Assembly: GCA_016708435.1 (NCBI GenBank)
Contig: JADJFV010000001.1
Span: 744,001-808,000 of the forward strand
DNA from: Leptospiraceae bacterium
GTDB taxonomy: Bacteria > Spirochaetota > Leptospiria > Leptospirales > Leptospiraceae
DNA length: 64,000 nucleotides
Direction: 5' to 3'
Below, one piece after another: positions 16,367 to 24,314 of the stretch; the first letter of the stretch is position 1; every line of letters starts with the position of its first letter. The position numbers were made by a program, and so were the translations under genes. Below the pieces are notes generated by a model that saw only the letters and a list, made by a program, of their open reading frames with translations, made no database searches and was not told the origin of the DNA.

Positions 16367-16596
16367 ATTTCGCGTTTTTCTATTTTCTTTCTCAATTGAT
16401 TGATATAAGTAACACTGTCTGCTCCTATATCAGTTCTATTTTTCCAGATGCCTTTTAGCTGTTGAAACTTTTTATAGTTTGTTTTTGATTCAGGGACTAT
16501 TTTTATTTCAACAAAGCCTTTCCCTTTAGGAAGTTTCTTTTCTTCGAAAGTAATTTTTCCATTTTCATAAAATCCATGTAAAGTCATAGTTTCCAT
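16363..16596 (-). CDS. VapB-type antitoxin partner
   Basis: A 77-residue protein with a beta-rich start ('MTLHGFYENGKITFEEKKL') and a basic helical tail ('YINQLRKKIEKREI') likely to bind the PIN toxin. The layout (4-bp overlap, upstream of vapC) marks it as the antitoxin. It does not show a clear AbrB or RHH motif. Start may be the first Met or the Met three codons later. Confidence 0.75.
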   Translation of the reverse strand: METMTLHGFYENGKITFEEKKLPKGKGFVEIKIVPESKTNYKKFQQLKGIWKNRTDIGADSVTYINQLRKKIEKREI

Positions 16597-16647
16597 AATA
16601 GTAAGAATTGTTTACCAATGGAATTTCTGTGTCAAGGGAATTTTTGA

Positions 16648-16788
16648 AATCCAAAGAATGGCAGAACGAAGCATTTACCTTTGTAATCAAAGAAGCAATT
16701 CTGAATGTTAAGCGAAAGACGAAAAGGGAAACATAACAGCCCGTAGCCTTCGCAAGTAGAGATAATTCATGAATTATTTTTACGATGA
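16648..16788. repeat. 142-bp duplicated segment, copy 2
   Basis: Matches 14568-14709. Small indels (around 16703-16730) shift the reading frame seen in copy 1. It ends with palindrome copy 8 at 16756-16783. The two copies flank the RelE-type, DUF4384 and VapBC genes in direct orientation, so they could recombine and delete about 2.1 kb. Confidence 0.8.
16756..16783. repeat. 28-bp palindrome, copy 8
   Basis: GTAGAGATAATTC, AT, GAATTATTTTTAC, identical to copy 6, as expected from the duplication. It is the last member of the family seen in this window. Confidence 0.8.
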
Positions 16789-16881
16789 AGTAGAGAAATT
16801 AACAGATGGTCAACAAACGCCTATGGTGGCGCGAGATATTTCCGGAAGGGATTTTGTGATCTTTGGGAAGTGAAGATTAGG

Positions 16882-16921
16882 CAGTCGGTAGCTACCGACT
16901 GTCCAGTGCGTAGCTAAGCAC
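16882..16921. repeat. Two adjacent palindromes centred on TAGCTA
   Basis: CAGTCGGTAGCTACCGACTG at 16882-16901 is a perfect 20-bp palindrome. GTGCGTAGCTAAGCAC at 16906-16921 is a near-perfect 16-bp one. They are unrelated in sequence to the GTAGAGAC family and may be an operator pair or another small repeat. Confidence 0.5.
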
Positions 16922-17038
16922 AGTCTAAGCGGATGACCTCGCCTTTATTCTTCTTCATTCGAAGGATTTGTAAAATAAAAGGATTGTAAAAATTAAAGAA
17001 ATTGGCTAGGTTTATTTTATAGTAGTGAGGTTTATATT

Positions 17039-17275
17039 TTGGAACAGTTAATTACAATTTCCCCTGAGGTGCAAAGTGGAATGCCTGTATTTTTTAATAC
17101 ACGTGTTCCTGTCAAAAATCTTTTCGATTATCTTTCGGAAGGAAAGACAACGGATGAGTTTATGGACGACTTCCCTTCCGTTTCAAAACAACAGATTCAA
17201 AAAGTTTTAGAGTTAGTATGTAATATGGTGACATTTCAATTTACAGGAAGCTTACATGAAAAAAGTGCTGCTTGA
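17039..17275 (+). CDS. DUF433 antitoxin-like protein
   Basis: A 78-residue protein with the DUF433 pattern: 'ITISPEVQSGMPVFFNTRV', then VKNLFDYLSEG, and 'FPSVSKQQIQKVLELV' as a helix-turn-helix-like end. TTG is the start, with GTGAGG 9 bases upstream. DUF433 genes commonly pair with PIN-like DUF5615 genes, as here (20-bp overlap). Confidence 0.8.
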   Translation: MEQLITISPEVQSGMPVFFNTRVPVKNLFDYLSEGKTTDEFMDDFPSVSKQQIQKVLELVCNMVTFQFTGSLHEKSAA

Positions 17276-17588
17276 TGAAAGTCTGCCTAGAAAGCTAAAG
17301 AATTTTCTTAAAGATGTCTGTGATCCCAAAACAGTTACGGAAATGCGATGGAATGCAAAGACAAATGGAGATTTACTCAGTCTCGCAAAAGATGCAGGTT
17401 TTGAAATTCTAATCATAGTAGATAAAAATCTAGTTCACCAGCAAAATTTATCCAAGTATGGAATACAAGTTGTATTGCTAGACTCATTTAAAAATACATT
17501 AGAAGTCTTAGAACCCCATATACTAAAATTCAAATCTTTACTTATTGAAAATAAACTTACAGAAATTTATACAATTATCAAAATTTAA
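17256..17588 (+). CDS. DUF5615 PIN-like toxin
   Basis: A 110-residue PIN-like protein. It begins 'KKVLLDESLPRKLKNFL' with the Asp-Glu pair (residues 8-9), then 'TNGDLLSLAKDAGFEILII' and VDKNLVHQQNL, matching the DUF5615 order. It is expected to be an RNase-like toxin held in check by the DUF433 partner whose gene overlaps it. It is the third toxin-antitoxin module within 3 kb. Confidence 0.8.
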   Translation: MKKVLLDESLPRKLKNFLKDVCDPKTVTEMRWNAKTNGDLLSLAKDAGFEILIIVDKNLVHQQNLSKYGIQVVLLDSFKNTLEVLEPHILKFKSLLIENKLTEIYTIIKI

Positions 17589-17618
17589 TAAACTGGATAC
17601 TGTCTATGAAACCACTTT

Positions 17619-18899
17619 TCATATCTCATACGCAACATTCACATCACCGCCGTTTAATGGTAGAGTGATTTGAATATGAAAAGAATTCTCTTTGTTGGTA
17701 AATTGCATTTTGCCGCTCAGGCTGGCGAGCCTTTGCTCTATCGTTTCAGTGCCCTTCCCGGTAACTTGTCTGTTTGGTTGGTAGGTAGTATTGGATTGAA
17801 TTTCTAATTCTAAAAAATCATTTTCCTTTTTTGTCCATTTCCAACTAGCTAAACCGAATCCATATTTTAAATCGTTATTACAAATCTCCATGCAAAGGGA
17901 GTATAAGCTCCAATACCGAATGGGTTCTTTAAAAATGGAATCATTCGATTGAGTGATGTTATCTAGAATAATGACTATCTCCCGTTTATATACCGCATAA
18001 CGTCTGTATAAAATGAGTTGTATTCCTTTAAGGAAATCATTTTCTAGAACTCTCCTATCTTGGAATGTATTTATCTGCATTCTCAGATTGTCTTCTATTT
18101 GGTGAATATAATATTCCATTGAGTCTAAGTTTTCTTTTTCCGGATATTGTTTTGGGGATAAGGATTTTACAAGCATAGATAAATCCACAATGGCAGAACC
18201 AATATGATCGTGCAGATTATAGAAAATAGCCTCTCTTTCTTTTTGCACTGCTAGTTCTTTTTCCGTTTTTATTCTTCTTTTGGTTTGTTCTTCTAATTCT
18301 CTTAGATAAGTAAAGTTAGTATAACGGACTCTAAACCAGAATAGGTTAAAGAATCCAGAGAATAACCAGACAGGGGCTAAGTTAGTCATCACGGATATTA
18401 GCTTATGATCTGCAAAGCCAGATTTATCTGAAATGGCAACTCGCAGATAATAGTAAATAACCAGCGATAGCCAATACAGAAAAAACTTACCCGGCACTCC
18501 ATTAAAATAGAAAGCATGAAAGATCATCAGTAGCGGAAGGATCGCCCATCCCAGTGGATCATAGAATGTAGTATCCGTTGAAATTAATTGTGTTTCTATA
18601 TCCATTGTGAAGAAAATCGCCATTACCCACCGACTACTATCGAAGGAAAGTTTAGATAGTTTCGTATAGAATGCAATATAGAGTGCGCAGACTAGAATTA
18701 CAAATAAACGAATGTAAGCCGAGATTCTATTTTCGTTTAGGAAGTCAATAATAGCAAAATAGGTATGTCCCGAAACAGCGATGATTGCTAAGTAGTTAAG
18801 CCCAATATACGATTGCTGGAAAATCTTTTCTGTAATTTCCTTTTCATATAGAAATAAAAATCTATAGGCACGCTGAATTCTTTTGGCTAAAGTTCTCAT
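17619..18899 (-). CDS. Membrane sensor histidine kinase
   Basis: A 426-residue protein with about six membrane segments in residues 30-195, a linker coiled coil (about 200-222), the phospho-acceptor region FYNLHDHIGSAI (His230), and an ATPase domain ending in 'GKGTETIEQRLASLSGKM'. The 'LHDHIG' box is of the HisKA_3/NarX-LiaS type, which pairs with LuxR-type response regulators. The regulator at 6745 is a possible but distant partner. The short membrane region, without a large periplasmic loop, suggests sensing within the membrane. Confidence 0.85.
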   Translation of the reverse strand: MRTLAKRIQRAYRFLFLYEKEITEKIFQQSYIGLNYLAIIAVSGHTYFAIIDFLNENRISAYIRLFVILVCALYIAFYTKLSKLSFDSSRWVMAIFFTMDIETQLISTDTTFYDPLGWAILPLLMIFHAFYFNGVPGKFFLYWLSLVIYYYLRVAISDKSGFADHKLISVMTNLAPVWLFSGFFNLFWFRVRYTNFTYLRELEEQTKRRIKTEKELAVQKEREAIFYNLHDHIGSAIVDLSMLVKSLSPKQYPEKENLDSMEYYIHQIEDNLRMQINTFQDRRVLENDFLKGIQLILYRRYAVYKREIVIILDNITQSNDSIFKEPIRYWSLYSLCMEICNNDLKYGFGLASWKWTKKENDFLELEIQSNTTYQPNRQVTGKGTETIEQRLASLSGKMQFTNKENSFHIQITLPLNGGDVNVAYEI

Positions 18900-18940
18900 T
18901 GCGTTTTTCCTGTCATATACGGGCTAATCTTAATTTGCTG

Positions 18941-20356
18941 TTATAGAACTTTCCCCGGATTCATAATTCCTTTTGGATCGAAAATCTTTTTAATCTCACG
19001 CATAAGTGTTATTTCTTCTGAAGAGCGAGAGAAGGAAAGAAAATCTTTCTTAAGAAGACCAATCCCATGCTCTGCACTGATAGAGCCGTTGTGTTTTTGA
19101 ATCAAAGTAAACATATCGGGGTCCACTTTCTTGCAGGAAGTAAAGAATTCTTCGTTGGATAGCTTCTCTGGCTTGAGGATATTCAAGTGTAAATTCCCGT
19201 CTCCAATATGACCGAAGAGTGCAATTTCAAATCCGGGATATTTGGAAGCAAGCAGAGATTCCATATCAGTAATAAAAGCTTCCATGTTTCTAAGTGGTAG
19301 CGATATATCGTTCTTATGCACAGTGTGTAAAATAGAAAGACTTTCCGAAATTCCTTCTCTGTATTTCCAGAAAGTTTGTTTTTGATGCGAGTTTTGTGCA
19401 ACGGTTCCGTCATCAATTAAACCTTGCTCTGTTACATTTTCTAGAAATGCGTATAGTTTGTCGTTATCCGCTTCTTCTGCAATTTCAAATTCGAGTAGAA
19501 CATAATAAGGACTCTTTGCTCCGAATGGATCACCCAGACCTAGATGTTGTTTTACTTTATCCGCACATAGATCAGAGAAGAATTCAAAGGCAAGTAGCGG
19601 CAGAACGGAATTATGCGTTTCTTTGAATACATTGAGAATAGATTGATAGTCAGGAACGGCGAGCAAAATGACGCTTGTATCAATTGCTTTTTTTGCTAGC
19701 TTTAAGGTTACCTCTGTGATTATTCCGAGTGTGCCTTCTGAGCCAATAAATAAATGCTTTAAGTCATAGCCCGTGTTGTTCTTTAGAATATTTCCATTGA
19801 ATCTTAAAACTTCTCCTTTGCCTGTAACGACTGTCATTCCTAAAACCCAATTTCGAATCAGACCATAGTGAACTACTCTTACTCCACCAGCGTTAGTTGC
19901 AATATTGCCCGCAATATGAGAAGAACCAGTAGCAGCAAAGTCAACGGGGAAAATAAATCCACGCTCTTCTGCTTCCTTGTGAACATTTTGTGTAATCATT
20001 CCACCGCCGACAGTGAGAGAAGCAAAGAATGGATCGAAGTCAATCACTTGATCCATTTTAGAAAGTGAGATTACTAACTCTTTGTCTTTCGCGATTGCTC
20101 CACCGGCATATCCCGTTCTACCGCCGGAAGGAACCACTTTAATATCATTCTCGTAGGCGTATTTTACTAATGCGGCAACTTCTTCTGTGGTTCTAGGAAA
20201 AGTCAATAGATCATAATTTGGAGTATAAACTTTTGTTCTATCCGTTCCATAAGAATCAAAAGTAGCAATATCCAATTGCCCGTCTTCTCTTGCGAATACT
20301 TTCTCTTTGCCGAGAATGGCAATAATTTTATCTTTGTGTTGTAAGGTTGAATTCAT
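18941..20356 (-). CDS. FAD-linked oxidase, GlcD/D-lactate dehydrogenase type
   Basis: A 471-residue flavoprotein. The PCMH FAD-binding half has 'VVPSGGRTGYAGGAIA' and 'GNIATNAGGVRVVHYGLIR'. The C-terminal FAD-oxidase half has FGHIGDGNLHLNI and 'GSISAEHGIGLLKKDFL'. The length is normal for glycolate oxidase GlcD and D-2-hydroxyacid dehydrogenases. It oxidises a D-2-hydroxy acid, exact substrate unknown. The start overlaps the stop of the upstream epimerase gene by 4 bp, so the two are co-transcribed. Confidence 0.9.
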   Translation of the reverse strand: MNSTLQHKDKIIAILGKEKVFAREDGQLDIATFDSYGTDRTKVYTPNYDLLTFPRTTEEVAALVKYAYENDIKVVPSGGRTGYAGGAIAKDKELVISLSKMDQVIDFDPFFASLTVGGGMITQNVHKEAEERGFIFPVDFAATGSSHIAGNIATNAGGVRVVHYGLIRNWVLGMTVVTGKGEVLRFNGNILKNNTGYDLKHLFIGSEGTLGIITEVTLKLAKKAIDTSVILLAVPDYQSILNVFKETHNSVLPLLAFEFFSDLCADKVKQHLGLGDPFGAKSPYYVLLEFEIAEEADNDKLYAFLENVTEQGLIDDGTVAQNSHQKQTFWKYREGISESLSILHTVHKNDISLPLRNMEAFITDMESLLASKYPGFEIALFGHIGDGNLHLNILKPEKLSNEEFFTSCKKVDPDMFTLIQKHNGSISAEHGIGLLKKDFLSFSRSSEEITLMREIKKIFDPKGIMNPGKVL

Positions 20357-21291
20357 AGATGCTCCCAGTCGCTATTTAAATGTATTTTTGGTAAATATGC
20401 AAATTGTTGAATTGCTTTTTTAGGATTCACTTCTACAAATTCAAGAAGTGGTCTTAGATCAATTCTCTTTGGATTTTTAGTAATCTTTAAAAAATATAAA
20501 ATTTTGTTGATTTTGTGAATAACGGATAATAAGACTTTGCCGATTAAGATTCTAATTACAAATCCAGAGCGAGTCTTTGATTTTAAAATGACTGCAAGTT
20601 CCGAAAAAGAAAATGGCTCAGGATGTGCCAGATTAAAAATTCCTTTCTTCGGGTTCTCAACTGCACGTTCTAAGAATTCGACTAGATCTAAAACATGGAT
20701 GAATGATTTCTTTGAATGAGAGTCTTCAGGAAAAGGAAGGAGTTTACGACGGAGTAGCCGCTCTAGCTTGGATACAAATCCTTTCGTCTCTTTTCCAAAG
20801 ACAGAGGCAATTCTAAAGATGGTATAAGTCTCTATTCCTGAATTTAGCACGAGTCTTTCTGCATCAATCTTAGAAATCGCATAATCTGTATTACCCAGAA
20901 GTCTGTCTGTTTCTTTTAGTTTTTTGCCGGGTTGATTTCCATATACGGAGACAGTGCTTGCCAGGATAAAGGTCGGGACTTTATTTTCTTTTGCGAAGAT
21001 TAAAAGCTTATTAGTGCCGAGAACATTTGTCCTCATATAGTCTTCTGTTTTATTTGATGAGCCAGACACAACGCCGGCAAGATGTAATATACAATCTATT
21101 CTATCTTGAATGCCAAATCGGTTCTCCGAAGCGAGATCAAATTCGTAGAACTTAAAGTTTTTATGAAGGCGCACAAATTCTGGAAAATTAGAAAAGTTTT
21201 TCCCAACCGCAATCAACTTGTGTCTATGCAGCATCTTGGAAATAAAACGAGAGCCAATGACTCCCGAACCGCCTGTAATTAAAATATTCAT
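20353..21291 (-). CDS. NAD-dependent epimerase/dehydratase (SDR family)
   Basis: The ATG at 21291 is chosen because the Rossmann start follows directly (MNILITGGSGVIGSRF); the frame runs 42 codons further upstream without family character. The product has 312 residues. Motifs are GGSGVIG for NAD, 'CILHLAGVVSGSS' and the catalytic pair in 'SVYGNQP' / 'YAISKIDAE' (Tyr-x3-Lys). It acts on a nucleotide sugar or similar substrate. It is operonic with the FAD oxidase and divergent from the TPR gene, with a 54-bp gap. Confidence 0.85.
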   Translation of the reverse strand: MNILITGGSGVIGSRFISKMLHRHKLIAVGKNFSNFPEFVRLHKNFKFYEFDLASENRFGIQDRIDCILHLAGVVSGSSNKTEDYMRTNVLGTNKLLIFAKENKVPTFILASTVSVYGNQPGKKLKETDRLLGNTDYAISKIDAERLVLNSGIETYTIFRIASVFGKETKGFVSKLERLLRRKLLPFPEDSHSKKSFIHVLDLVEFLERAVENPKKGIFNLAHPEPFSFSELAVILKSKTRSGFVIRILIGKVLLSVIHKINKILYFLKITKNPKRIDLRPLLEFVEVNPKKAIQQFAYLPKIHLNSDWEHL

Positions 21292-21345
21292 AATAGAAAG
21301 TTCTTGAAGTTTTCCGATTCGTCCGAAATATATACTGACATTACT

Positions 21346-22014
21346 ATGAAAAAAAAGAAGTATCTGAATGAAATCAAAAAAGAGAACTTTGCGCTTGCTC
21401 TTACTCTGATTGACCAAGAATTAACAGAAAATCCAGATGATCCGGAGCTTTTGTATAACTTTGCGATCTGTTGCTCTAGAACTGGGAACCATAAAAAATG
21501 TGTTTCGGTATTGAAAACATTAGTTGAAAAAGTCGGTAGATTTATTGAGCGAGACAATGTATTTCGCCTAATCATTTTCTCTCTGATTCAAATGCACGAA
21601 TACAACGAAGCGCTTACAATGACAGATGACCGTTTACGGGTAAACATCGGAGACTTAAAGCTTCTCTCTTTTCGTGCGCACATAATGGAAAAATTAAATC
21701 GTATTGAGGAAGCCATTCAGATTCATAAGAATATTTTGAAATTAAGCCCGGGCTATATAAACAGCTTAAACTCCGCGGGCTATTTGATTGCGATGAAAAA
21801 AAATCCAACGCAAGAAGAAATAGCAGAAGCAACTGACTTTCTAAAAGAAGCAGTAAAACAAAATCCGGATAATGCCGCTTATCTCGATTCGTTTGGAGTG
21901 CTTCTTAATAAACGTGGACAAAAGCAAGCCGCCATTCGAGCGTTTAACAAGGCAATAGCCGCTAACCCCGCTCATAGTGGAGTCATCTTAGATCATTTGC
22001 AATCGTTGTTGTAG
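21346..22014 (+). CDS. Tetratricopeptide repeat protein
   Basis: A soluble protein of about 222 residues with TPR-type helices: 'NFALALTLIDQELTENP', 'NRIEEAIQIHKNILKLSPG', 'ATDFLKEAVKQNPDNAAYL' and 'QKQAAIRAFNKAIAANP'. The ATG at 21346 is preferred over an upstream TTG in frame because the TPR begins right after it. No signal peptide was seen, so it is a cytoplasmic adaptor of unknown partner. Confidence 0.8.
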   Translation: MKKKKYLNEIKKENFALALTLIDQELTENPDDPELLYNFAICCSRTGNHKKCVSVLKTLVEKVGRFIERDNVFRLIIFSLIQMHEYNEALTMTDDRLRVNIGDLKLLSFRAHIMEKLNRIEEAIQIHKNILKLSPGYINSLNSAGYLIAMKKNPTQEEIAEATDFLKEAVKQNPDNAAYLDSFGVLLNKRGQKQAAIRAFNKAIAANPAHSGVILDHLQSLL

Positions 22015-22027
22015 AGATATCTAAGAA

Positions 22028-22059
22028 GTTTGCCACAGAGGCACTGAGTCTCGGAGAGA
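22028..22059. repeat. GCCACAGAGGCAC-family repeat, copy
   Basis: TTGCCACAGAGGCACTGAG followed by TCTCGGAGAG, just after the TPR gene. Related copies are at 45100-45125 (inverted, inside the MBOAT gene), 46447-46468, 46761-46775 (reverse sense, inside a lipoprotein gene) and 55725-55755. Confidence 0.5.
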
Positions 22060-22175
22060 ATGGAAGGGATTTTTTGGCACGGAATAATGATTGTTATCCT
22101 AATTCAGGTTTGTTGGTGAATGGATAAAATTCTAAATTTATTTCCTAAAATACCGCAATTAATTTTGAATGTTTT

Positions 22176-22622
22176 TTAGTTTTGTTTGCTGAGTATAAAT
22201 TTTCCTCTATCACGACAGGCATTCGATATATATTCTCCTTGGATTTTATTTTTGCTTAGGGAAAATCTGTATTCGTCAATCAAACAAAAAACCCAGCCGC
22301 GGTTGGGTTTGTTCTCTAGAAATTTCTCATCCTGAAGTATAATTGTATTTTCTTTTTTGTTGCCATTAACCGCTCGTTTGTTCCAGCCGCTTCTTGTGCT
22401 TGACCATTGTAGTATACCTGTGATTTCATTGTTTCGATTTAAACAAAAACTAAATTCTACTTGCACACTTGGATCATTCCCACTGGCAGTCCCTACCCAG
22501 AGTTCGCAATTTTCCTTTGCCTTCAATGCCTGCGGTCTTATGTCTGCGGATAAATAGGTGTAGCCTGTGGCTAGGATAAGTATAAAGACGAGATGAATTA
22601 TTTTTATAATTAGTTGAATCAT
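22176..22622 (-). CDS. Hypothetical exported protein
   Basis: A 148-residue protein with an N-terminal hydrophobic signal (IIHLVFILILATGYTYL). The mature part is beta-rich with four Cys (CELWVG, FSFCLNR, VFCLIDEY, NACRDRG) that could form two disulfides. The pattern 'GILQWSSTRSGWNKRAV' suggests a small beta-barrel or lipocalin-like fold, but no family was recognised. It stands alone on the minus strand before the accessory island. Confidence 0.65.
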   Translation of the reverse strand: MIQLIIKIIHLVFILILATGYTYLSADIRPQALKAKENCELWVGTASGNDPSVQVEFSFCLNRNNEITGILQWSSTRSGWNKRAVNGNKKENTIILQDEKFLENKPNRGWVFCLIDEYRFSLSKNKIQGEYISNACRDRGKFILSKQN

Positions 22623-22773
22623 GTATTTAGAATTTCGTGAGAAATGATTTTAAACTTAATGGAATAAATGTTCAGTTGAAAATTTTCTTCTCCTAATTAC
22701 GCAGTTAAGCCTATTTGAGACATATAATGATTTACCGCAATGAATTTAAACCTCCATCTTACTTTGTATAACC

Positions 22774-22922
22774 TTTCGATAAGAAGACGATATACCAAGT
22801 ATGGGTTAGGTAGGACTTCCCCTATACTCTGCGTATAACTTCAAGTTGCCCCTCTAACCGCAAGGTAGAGTATAAGTGAAGCCCTTCTTAGGTGGTAGTG
22901 TGTGTATCGTCATCTTATAGGA
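22774..22922. repeat. Long imperfect inverted repeat, possible structured RNA
   Basis: Outer arms are about 18 bp (TCGATAAGAAGACGATATAC near 22776 against GTATCGTCATCTTATAGG near 22903). Inner arms are about 19 bp (15 of 19 pairs) around 22812-22830 and 22867-22885 (AGGACTTCCCC... against AGTGAAGCCCT), plus GGTTAG/CTAACC. The nesting would fold into one long hairpin. No ORF is present. It may be a non-coding repeat or an RNA element at the island edge. Confidence 0.5.
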
Positions 22923-23095
22923 TGGTAAAGGAATCCCCTTAATCTTTAAAATAATATTTGGATGAGGCAGAAAAAAATTGCCCTGCTCTTTGGAGTTGAT
23001 CTAACCGTAGTTACAAATCTTAGAATGGAAAAAGCGAATTTAAAAAAGCCATGAGTCTGGTAGTTTGTGGTAAGCTAATTAAATATATACTAATA

Positions 23096-23262
23096 ATAAG
23101 ATTAGTTTATCTGTAAAAGTATTGCATTTTCAGTCGCTGTATTTTTTGCTGGTAGAATAATATTTGTTCATCAAAGATATACAGGACAATTATTGCAATA
23201 TTCGATTAAAGAATTTATTGAAAGCCTATTAAACTTTATCCAAATGAAAGAGGAATTATAGG
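23096..23262 (+). pseudogene. Deletion scar of a paralogous 24301-25831 module
   Basis: The left part (23096-23213) aligns with the leader and start of the gene at 24301 (both have GTAAAAGTATTGCATTTTC, TAGAATAAT and AGGACAAT before the start). The right part (about 23207-23262) aligns with the last codons of the DUF4238 gene (25784-25831). Together they read 'LQYSIKEFIESLLNFIQMK' then EEL and stop, where the intact module starts 'MHYSI' and ends 'ELIENLVNFIPMKEES'. A copy of the two-gene module therefore seems to have lost its whole interior. Confidence 0.65.
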
Positions 23263-23288
23263 CTGTCTGAGTTATCTGGAGGTAATAA

Positions 23289-24131
23289 GTGAAAAAAGAA
23301 ACTAGTATTCAATTTTTTGAAGAGAAACAGGTTCGGTCTGTATGGAATGAAGACGAAGAAAAATGGTATTTTTCTATTGTAGATATTATTGCTGTATTAT
23401 CCGGTAGTCCCAATCCTAATAATTATTGGAAAGTATTAAAACATAGACTGAATAAAGAAGGCAGTGAGTTGGTTACAAACTGTAACCAACTGAAAATGAA
23501 ATCGTCAGATGGAAAGTTTTACAAAACCGACGTTGCTGACACGGAGCAAATATTTCGACTTATTCAATCTATCCCATCTCCAAAAGCAGAGCCCTTTAAA
23601 GTGTGGCTTGCGCAAGTAGGTAGAGAAAGAATTGATGAAATGGAAGATCCAGAAATTGGTATTGACCGATTAATGGAAACATATTTACGAAAAGGTTATT
23701 CTAAAGAATGGATTAACCAACGGCTCAAAAGTATTGAAGTAAGAAAAGAACTCACAGATGAATGGGAAAAAAGAGGAGTAGAAAAGAAAAAGGGCTATTC
23801 AATATTAACCGATGAAATTACTTCTGCCTGGAGTGGCTTTTCTACTAAAGCCTATAAAAACTACAAAGGTCTTAAAAAAGAAAATTTGCGGGATAACATG
23901 ACTAACCTTGAGTTGGTTTTAAATATGTTAGCCGAGGCTACAACTACAGAAATATCAAAAGAAAAAAAGCCAAAGACATTCAACGAAAATCGTAAAGTCG
24001 CAAAACAAGGTGGAACCATCGCAGGTAATACTCGCAAAGAAATAGAGGCAAAGACCGGTAAGCCAGTAGTTTCAAAAAATACTGCAAAACAATTACGCCA
24101 AAATAAAAGGGATGAATTATCAAAGGATTAA
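23289..24131 (+). CDS. BRO-N/DinD-like protein
   Basis: A 280-residue protein. The N-terminal BRO/antirepressor-type domain is seen in 'VRSVWNEDEEKWYFSIVDI', 'NYWKVLKHRLNKEGSE' and 'EQIFRLIQSIPSPKAEPFK'. The middle and C-terminal part ('LMETYLRKGYSKEWINQRL', 'EITSAWSGFSTKAYKNYKG') matches the DinD-type family of DNA-damage-inducible and phage-related proteins. The GTG start follows GGAGGT. It sits between two related leader sequences (23096 and 24200), suggesting insertion or rearrangement. DNA binding is likely; the role is unknown. Confidence 0.82.
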   Translation: MKKETSIQFFEEKQVRSVWNEDEEKWYFSIVDIIAVLSGSPNPNNYWKVLKHRLNKEGSELVTNCNQLKMKSSDGKFYKTDVADTEQIFRLIQSIPSPKAEPFKVWLAQVGRERIDEMEDPEIGIDRLMETYLRKGYSKEWINQRLKSIEVRKELTDEWEKRGVEKKKGYSILTDEITSAWSGFSTKAYKNYKGLKKENLRDNMTNLELVLNMLAEATTTEISKEKKPKTFNENRKVAKQGGTIAGNTRKEIEAKTGKPVVSKNTAKQLRQNKRDELSKD

Positions 24132-24144
24132 GAGCGGCACAAAT

Positions 24145-24204
24145 AAAAAAGATTCCGGTAGACTTTTAGATGGTAAAGAATACAATCAAAAAAATGCTAA
24201 ATAA
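24145..24204 (+). pseudogene. Short remnant resembling a Gp37/Gp68 (DUF5131) tail
   Basis: The frame reads KDSGRLLDGKEYNQKNAK and stops. 'GRLLDGKEYN' looks like the usual C-terminal end of phage Gp37/Gp68 (DUF5131) proteins. Nothing upstream belongs to it, so it would be a leftover tail. The evidence is short and the call is weak. Confidence 0.3.
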
Positions 24205-24314
24205 AAGATTAGTAAAATTGTAAAAGTATTGCATTTTCAGTAGTAGTGTTTTTTGGTGGTAGGTAGAATAATCTTTGAGATAAGATTAATAGGACAATAA
24301 ATGCACTACTCGAT
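24200..24314 (+). repeat. Leader repeat shared with 23096-23213
   Basis: About 115 bp, including GTAAAAGTATTGCATTTTCAG, a T-rich stretch, GTAGAATAAT, AGGACAAT and the first codons of the gene at 24301. It matches the leader of the deletion scar on the other side of the DinD-like gene. It probably carries the promoter of the 24301-30672 run, but no clear -10/-35 pair could be fixed. Confidence 0.65.

Larger units (their letters stand above)
16597..17038. other. 442-bp gap with duplicated segment and palindromes
   Basis: It contains copy 2 of the duplicated segment (16648-16788), then a short frame 'KLTDGQQTPMVARDISGR' ending 'DFVIFGK', which looks like the tail of a caspase-like or DUF4384-linked protein. 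Two adjacent palindromes at 16882-16921 follow. No intact gene was seen. Confidence 0.55.
22623..23288. other. 666-bp gap before the accessory island
   Basis: It holds a long imperfect inverted repeat (22774-22922, listed separately) and, at 23096-23262, a deletion remnant of a gene module related to the one at 24.2-25.8 kb. Nothing recognisable lies between them. Confidence 0.55.

Noticed and set aside
9357..16783. Palindromes as a CRISPR array or as terminators
   Set aside because: Spacing is irregular, several copies are inside genes in frame, and there is no T tract after most copies.
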